11,344 nt of DNA from Fidelibacterota bacterium. GTDB taxonomy: Bacteria; Fidelibacterota; Marinisomatia; Marinisomatales; TCS55. This document shows, piece by piece, positions 7,571 through 11,344 of this stretch (position 1 is its first letter; each line of letters opens with the position of its first letter). Both the position numbers and the translations under genes were made by a program. The notes below the pieces were generated by a model, which worked only from the letters and a program-made list of their open reading frames with translations, was not told the origin of the DNA and did no database searches. The stretch is from positions 1 through 11,344 of the forward strand of contig JAAZYT010000062.1 in assembly GCA_014239505.1 (NCBI GenBank), in the 5' to 3' direction.

Positions 7571-7576
7571 ATTATA
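7571..7576 (-). promoter_or_regulatory. Candidate -10 element for the OsmC-cupin operon
   Basis: The minus strand reads TATAAT here, a perfect sigma-70 -10 hexamer about 80 bases upstream of the OsmC ATG. No matching -35 lies 16-18 bases further upstream; that space is occupied by the dyad at 7581-7609, so an activator-dependent promoter is possible. In DNA this AT-rich a chance hexamer is quite possible. Confidence 0.35.
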
Positions 7577-7580
7577 ACTT

Positions 7581-7609
7581 AAATGAATACTTTTATTATT
7601 CATTCATTT
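7581..7609. promoter_or_regulatory. Inverted-repeat dyad in the divergent intergenic region (possible operator)
   Basis: AATGAATA (7582-7589) pairs with TATTCATT (7597-7604) across a 7-base spacer. Because the right side repeats as ATTCATTCATTT, a second register AAATGAAT (7581-7588) with ATTCATTT (7602-7609) also matches over 8 bases. It sits between two divergent transcription units and next to a TATAAT on the minus strand, a position typical of a regulator binding site. It does not match the OxyR, Fur, FNR or complete PerR consensus by eye. Confidence 0.4.
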
Positions 7610-7635
7610 GAAAAAGCTACTCTAAATACTAATTT
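7608..7635 (+). promoter_or_regulatory. Weak candidate promoter for the pepA operon
   Basis: TTGAAA (7608-7613) is a good -35 match. It is followed after 16 bases by TAATTT (7630-7635), a poor -10. Transcription would begin roughly 35-40 bases before the pepA ATG. The -35 overlaps the end of the dyad. The AT bias makes this tentative. Confidence 0.25.
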
Positions 7636-7678
7636 ATGACTACTTAATATATAAGTTTATTTTAACTAAGGAATAAAG

Positions 7679-9148
7679 ATGTCAAATCTTTTAAAAATTT
7701 TATATAATTCAGGTGATTGGCAAAAGCATACTGCTGATGCTATTGCAGTAGGTATTTATAAAGATCTCAAATTATCAAGGCAATTACAAGGTGTAAATAG
7801 AATACTAGGTCGAGGTTTATCTAATGCCTTATCTGGAAATATTATCAAAGGTGATATTGGTGAAGTTAAAATTGTAGTTGGTAAAAAAGGTTTAATTGCA
7901 ATTTTATATGGATTAGGCGAAAGAAATAAAGTCACTTCAGAAACTTTTCGCATAGCTGGTGGATCTATTTCAAAGACATGCATAAAAAACAAAATAAAAT
8001 CTTTTTCTTTTATTACACCCATTGATATAAAAGATAATTATATGCATCAAGCAGCAATAGAAGGTTTAGTGCTTGGTAGTTATCAGTTTAATGAATTAAA
8101 AACAACAGACACAAATAATTTCAATATAAAAAGTGCAACTATCTATGGCATTAGAAAAAAGGTAATTGAAAAAGGAAATAAAATTGCTCAAGGTGTATGT
8201 TTAGCTAGAGATTTAGATAATCGTCCAGGTAATATAGCAACGCCATCTCATTTAGCTGAAAATGCAAAAAAAATAGGTAAAGAAGGTGGAATGAAAGTCA
8301 CTATTTTTGATAGAGATAAGTTTACCAAGATGGGTATGGGTGCATTAGCTGGAGTTGCTGCAGGAACAGATGTCCCACCTAAATTTATAATTATGGAATA
8401 TTGGGGTGGACCAAAGAAACAAAAGCCAAAAATATTAGTTGGCAAAGGTCTTACATTTGATAGTGGTGGTATTTCAATTAAGCCTTCCTCAAAAATGGAT
8501 GAAATGAAATATGATATGTGTGGCTCTGGAGTAGTTTTAGGTGTTATGAAAATTATTCAAGCTCTTAAGCCAAAAATAAATATTATAGGAATTATTCCAT
8601 CAACAGAAAATATGAGTGGAGATAAAGCTTATCGACCAGGCGATGTTCTTACTGCATATAATGGTAAAACTATAGAAGTATTAAATACAGATGCGGAAGG
8701 TAGACTTATACTAGCAGATGCATTATCTTATGCTTCAAAGCACTATAGTCCAGAGTATATCCTAGATTTTGCTACACTTACTGGAGCAGTGGTTGTTGCG
8801 TTAGGGCATGTTGCAACAGGAATAATGGGCACTAATAAAAAATTAATTAAGAAAATTAAAACCGCTGCAGAGAATACAGATGAAAAAGTATGGGAGTTTC
8901 CCCTTTGGGATGAATATTTAGACCAAGTGAAATCTAACATAGCTGATGTAAAAAATGTAGGTGCTCCAATGCAAGCTGGTAGTATTGCAGGTGGAGCATT
9001 TTTAAAATCTTTTGTTAAAGATGATATCCCTTGGTGTCATTTTGATATAGCTGGAACAGCATGGGGGGATAAAAATATTTCATATCAAAACAAAGGAACT
9101 GCCACTGGTGAAGTAATTCGACTTGTGGTTAATCTTTTAGGAATTTAA
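7679..9148 (+). CDS. pepA: Leucyl aminopeptidase, M17 family
   Basis: This cytosolic two-metal aminopeptidase removes N-terminal residues from peptides, normally as a hexamer. At 489 residues it has usual length, with the M17 N-terminal domain at about 18-140 and the catalytic domain from about 174. The metal and catalytic residues are all readable: Lys256 and Asp261 in VGKGLTFDSGG, Lys268 in ISIKPSS, Asp279 in KYDMCGSG, and Asp338, Glu340 and Arg342 in the family signature NTDAEGRL. Each lies exactly 14 positions before its E. coli PepA counterpart, so the enzyme should be active. The start ATG has AAGGA (7668-7672) 6 bases ahead. The N-terminal domain is less conserved, and whether this protein also binds DNA, as E. 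coli PepA does, cannot be judged. It leads a four-gene run, overlapping the HD gene by one base. Confidence 0.96.
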   Translation: MSNLLKILYNSGDWQKHTADAIAVGIYKDLKLSRQLQGVNRILGRGLSNALSGNIIKGDIGEVKIVVGKKGLIAILYGLGERNKVTSETFRIAGGSISKTCIKNKIKSFSFITPIDIKDNYMHQAAIEGLVLGSYQFNELKTTDTNNFNIKSATIYGIRKKVIEKGNKIAQGVCLARDLDNRPGNIATPSHLAENAKKIGKEGGMKVTIFDRDKFTKMGMGALAGVAAGTDVPPKFIIMEYWGGPKKQKPKILVGKGLTFDSGGISIKPSSKMDEMKYDMCGSGVVLGVMKIIQALKPKINIIGIIPSTENMSGDKAYRPGDVLTAYNGKTIEVLNTDAEGRLILADALSYASKHYSPEYILDFATLTGAVVVALGHVATGIMGTNKKLIKKIKTAAENTDEKVWEFPLWDEYLDQVKSNIADVKNVGAPMQAGSIAGGAFLKSFVKDDIPWCHFDIAGTAWGDKNISYQNKGTATGEVIRLVVNLLGI

Positions 9149-9723
9149 TGGTGAATTATCCAGATAGAAGTGAAGCTATAAAATTACTTCACGAATACAC
9201 AAAAACAGATAGTCTGAGACGTCATGCTTTAGGTGTTGAGCAAGCAATGCGTAAAATGGCCAATAAATACGATGGAGATCCGGATGAATGGGGTTTGACT
9301 GGTTTAATGCATGATTTTGATTATGAAATGTATCCCACAACTGAGGACCACCCTTATCGTGGAAATGAAATACTTGTAGAAAAAGGATACCCAGAATCCA
9401 TTACAAATGCAATTATGGGTCATGCAACATACACAGGTGTTCCTAGAGATACTAAAATGGCTAAATCACTTTTTTCTGTAGATGAACTAACAGGCTTTAT
9501 TTTTGCAGTAACATATGTTAGACCTTCAAAATCCATTTTAGAAGTAAAACCGAAATCTGTTAAGAAAAAATTAAAACAAAAATCATTTGCAGCTTCAGTT
9601 ATTCGTGAAGATATTTTTCAATCCATTGAAGAATTAGGAGTTGATCTTACAGAACATATACAGTTTGTTATAGATGCTTTATCTGAAAAAGTTGAAGAAT
9701 TAGGATTGAAAGGAACTTTATAA
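9148..9723 (+). CDS. HD-superfamily hydrolase, uncharacterised (COG2316-like)
   Basis: The 191-residue protein has an HD-type metal phosphohydrolase core: His26 in RRHALGVE, the His55-Asp56 pair in LTGLMHDFDYEM, His68 in EDHPYRG, His92 in IMGHATYTG and Asp112 in SVDELTGF. This supports a metal-dependent phosphomonoesterase or phosphodiesterase fold. The stretch VRPSKSILEVKPKSVKKKLK (124-143) is strongly basic and, as I recall, conserved in this small family, possibly contacting a phosphorylated substrate; the substrate is not known. No signal peptide or membrane segment is visible, so it acts in the cytosol. Its ATG shares a base with the pepA stop (TAATG), and AGGA at 9139-9142 within pepA lies 5 bases upstream, so coupled translation with its own ribosome site is likely. 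A GTG directly after the ATG is an alternative start. Confidence 0.87.
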   Translation: MVNYPDRSEAIKLLHEYTKTDSLRRHALGVEQAMRKMANKYDGDPDEWGLTGLMHDFDYEMYPTTEDHPYRGNEILVEKGYPESITNAIMGHATYTGVPRDTKMAKSLFSVDELTGFIFAVTYVRPSKSILEVKPKSVKKKLKQKSFAASVIREDIFQSIEELGVDLTEHIQFVIDALSEKVEELGLKGTL

Positions 9724-9728
9724 TAGTA

Positions 9729-10829
9729 ATGACAACATTCATCGGTATAATTCTTTTTATGATTGGATTTTTATTTGGAGCACTATTTATATGGTTTATG
9801 CGACAAAAAGAAATAGACATTACTAAATCAAATAGAGATCAACTTAAATCAGAATTTGGAAATTTATCAAAAGAAGCCTTAGATCAGAATCTAGAAACAT
9901 TTTTAAAATTAGCAGAAAATAAATTTTCTGAATTAGTAAAGTCTTCAGATGGTCAGTTAGATCAAAAGAAAGAGTTAATTGATCAATCTTTAGTGGAAAT
10001 GAAAAAGAAACTAGAAGGACTAGATAAATCTACTAATGAATTAAAAGGGCAGGTTGAATCTTCTCAAAAAGGTATTGGAGACTTAGCCGAAACTACTACA
10101 CAATTATCTAGAATATTATCCAGCTCCCAAGCCAGAGGTCAATGGGGTGAAAGGATGGTAGAAGATATCCTTAATTTTATGGGTTTAGTTGAAGGCGTAA
10201 ACTTTGAAAAGCAAGCTCAAGCTGGCGAGGGACGTCCAGATTTTACTTTTAGACTTCCAGATAATAAATGTATTAATATGGATGTTAAATTTCCTTTAAC
10301 ACATTATGAAAATTATTTAAATACAGATATTGAAACTGAACAAGAAAAAGAGAAAAAAGAATTTATTAAAGATGTGAGAAATCACGTCAAAGAAATTGAA
10401 AAGAGATCATATATAGACCCTGAAGGTGGTACAGTAGACTATGTGTTAATGTTTATACCTAATGAAAGTATTTATGTATTTCTTAATCAAGAGGATCGAG
10501 AATTAATTGATTTCTCACTTTCAAAAAAAGTCCTTCTTTGTTCACCTATTACGCTATATGCTGTCTTATCGTTAATTCGCCAATCTGTCTCTAATTTTTC
10601 AATGGAACAAAAAGCAGGTGAAATGCAAGAGCTTGTTGGAATATTTAGAAAACAATGGGATGAATTTATTAATCAAATGGAAAAACTAGGTAATACTTTA
10701 GGAACTGTACAATCACATTTTGAAAAATTGGTTTCTACTCGTAGGAATCAATTAGAAAAACCAATGGATCGTATAAAAGAGTTAGAATTAGGACAGGATG
10801 AAGCACAAAAAAAATTAGATGATGAATAA
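9729..10829 (+). CDS. rmuC: RmuC family DNA recombination protein, membrane anchored
   Basis: The 366-residue product has one N-terminal membrane helix (about 3-24), a long charged coiled-coil region (about 35-130) and the RmuC domain (about 133-330), ending in a further helical tail. The domain has a nuclease-like PD-(D/E)XK arrangement: Glu141 in GQWGERMVEDIL, Asp171 in GRPDFTF, and Asp185 with Lys187 in NMDVKFPL. Other family stretches are YVLMFIPNESIYVF (238-251) and LLCSPITLYAVL (269-280). In E. coli, RmuC limits inversions at short inverted repeats; its biochemical activity is not established. This version is shorter than the 475-residue E. coli protein, mainly in the coiled coil and C-terminus. 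It follows the HD gene by 5 bp. AGGAA lies 13 bases before the ATG, longer than ideal spacing. Confidence 0.95.
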   Translation: MTTFIGIILFMIGFLFGALFIWFMRQKEIDITKSNRDQLKSEFGNLSKEALDQNLETFLKLAENKFSELVKSSDGQLDQKKELIDQSLVEMKKKLEGLDKSTNELKGQVESSQKGIGDLAETTTQLSRILSSSQARGQWGERMVEDILNFMGLVEGVNFEKQAQAGEGRPDFTFRLPDNKCINMDVKFPLTHYENYLNTDIETEQEKEKKEFIKDVRNHVKEIEKRSYIDPEGGTVDYVLMFIPNESIYVFLNQEDRELIDFSLSKKVLLCSPITLYAVLSLIRQSVSNFSMEQKAGEMQELVGIFRKQWDEFINQMEKLGNTLGTVQSHFEKLVSTRRNQLEKPMDRIKELELGQDEAQKKLDDE

Positions 10830-11238
10830 AAACTTTATAATAAAATACTCATTTATTTTTTCATTTTTCTTTATTTCTTGTGTAGGACCTCCTGATCCTG
10901 ATCATGGCTTAGTTGAAAATTTACCTGCAATAATAAATACAAATACTGCTTTTACATTTGATTTAAGAGGTGATAATTATGCTATAGATGAATCAATTGA
11001 TATTTCATTAAATCTAACAGATGGAACATTAGCATCTACACTGATAGTAACAGATTATAAAAATAACGATACTACTATTGTTTTACTTCAAGATGTAAAT
11101 GGTGAAGACATATATAAATATATAATTTCAGGTAATATTACAAGAGCAGATGCAAACACAAGGATTAAACCAAAGAAAGCTATAATTCAAAGTAATAGTT
11201 TTACCGGAATTCTTTCGTGGACTGTTACCGAACAATAA
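10819..11238 (+). CDS. Small predicted lipoprotein, function unknown
   Basis: This is a 139-residue protein with an N-terminal signal (NKNFIIKY, then a Phe/Ile-rich core) leading to FFIS followed by Cys21, a lipobox with Phe instead of the usual Leu at -3. The residues after Cys are VGPPDPDHG, a short flexible linker with no Asp at +2. The remainder is mostly beta-prone: AFTFDLRGDNY (44-54), SIDISLNLTDGTLASTLIV (59-77), DTTIVLLQDV (84-93) and GILSWTVTE (130-138). This could be one Ig-like sandwich, but I recognise no family. The start overlaps the rmuC stop by 11 bp in another frame (ATGATG at 10819; the second ATG would give 8 bp), with no Shine-Dalgarno sequence, so it depends on rmuC translation. 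Being a real gene is supported by the signal, the overlap and the full open frame. Confidence 0.72.
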   Translation: MMNKNFIIKYSFIFSFFFISCVGPPDPDHGLVENLPAIINTNTAFTFDLRGDNYAIDESIDISLNLTDGTLASTLIVTDYKNNDTTIVLLQDVNGEDIYKYIISGNITRADANTRIKPKKAIIQSNSFTGILSWTVTEQ

Positions 11239-11344
11239 ACTAAATATTACTTCATCAACTAAGGTAATTATATTAACATATTTCATTAGATTAATATTTC
11301 TATGAAATTAGATATGATTATTTAAATATTAGCATAATAAAGTG
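11239..11344. other. Right-edge noncoding stretch with nothing identifiable
   Basis: These 106 bases are almost all A and T. There is a 7-bp inverted repeat ATTTCAT/ATGAAAT (11280-11286 and 11302-11308) with a 15-base loop, and a 9-bp direct repeat TAAATATTA (11241-11249 and 11323-11331). Both are expected by chance at this composition. There is no GC-rich terminator stem and no credible start of another gene. Confidence 0.5.

Noticed and set aside
7563..7577. Possible PerR box near the OsmC promoter
   Set aside because: Only one half-site (ATTATAA, 7571-7577) is present. The other half matches about three of seven positions.
7756..8940. Three minus-strand open frames opposite pepA (7756-8022, 8248-8445, 8743-8940)
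   Set aside because: pepA is intact with every catalytic residue, and these frames show no conserved motif. They are antisense shadows.
1..11344. Mobile element, prophage, CRISPR array, toxin-antitoxin or defence system
   Set aside because: No transposase, integrase, array of spaced repeats or toxin-antitoxin pair is visible. RmuC is a nuclease-like housekeeping protein here and does not by itself indicate a defence island.

Overview
The window carries eleven complete protein genes and one that is cut by the left edge. The DNA is strongly AT-rich and densely packed, with many 1-17 bp gene overlaps. I see no RNA genes, insertion sequences, CRISPR arrays or phage genes. The organism looks like a free-living Gram-negative bacterium. 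Reasons: a signal-peptide protein that reads like an outer-membrane barrel and ends in Trp, a lipoprotein, and a NamZ-type muramidase. The gene mix and low GC would fit a marine lineage of the FCB group such as Marinimicrobia (SAR406). That placement is inference, because no marker gene is present.

Left part (2-3270, + strand): the C-terminal part of a NamZ/DUF1343 exo-muramidase, a predicted outer-membrane beta-barrel protein of unknown role, and a UMF1-type major facilitator transporter. They lie almost end to end, and neither complete gene has a recognisable Shine-Dalgarno sequence. Together they could form an envelope-to-cytosol route for wall-derived sugars, but only their adjacency and family membership suggest it.

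Middle (3334-6600, + strand): a hotdog acyl-CoA thioesterase overlaps by 17 bp a secreted protein with a transthyretin-like and an SH3-like domain. Then comes a full-length AMP-forming acetyl-CoA synthetase with a TTG start behind a GGAGG ribosome binding site. Its catalytic and acetate-pocket residues are intact.

Next (6606-7492, - strand): a two-gene operon, an OsmC-family protein followed by a small cupin. They share one base (TAATG) and converge on acs with only 5 bp between stop codons. A 186-bp divergent intergenic region (7493-7678) follows. It is the main regulatory space of the window and carries a conspicuous AATGAATA/TATTCATT dyad.

Right part (7679-11238, + strand): a four-gene run of leucyl aminopeptidase (M17), an HD-superfamily hydrolase, RmuC, and a small lipoprotein of unknown function, with overlaps or gaps of a few bases. 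The last 106 bp hold no gene I can support.

Most of this is ordinary housekeeping content. I did not find a convincing new biological system. The points most worth a second look are the muramidase-barrel-transporter cassette, the intergenic dyad, and the two uncharacterised exported proteins.
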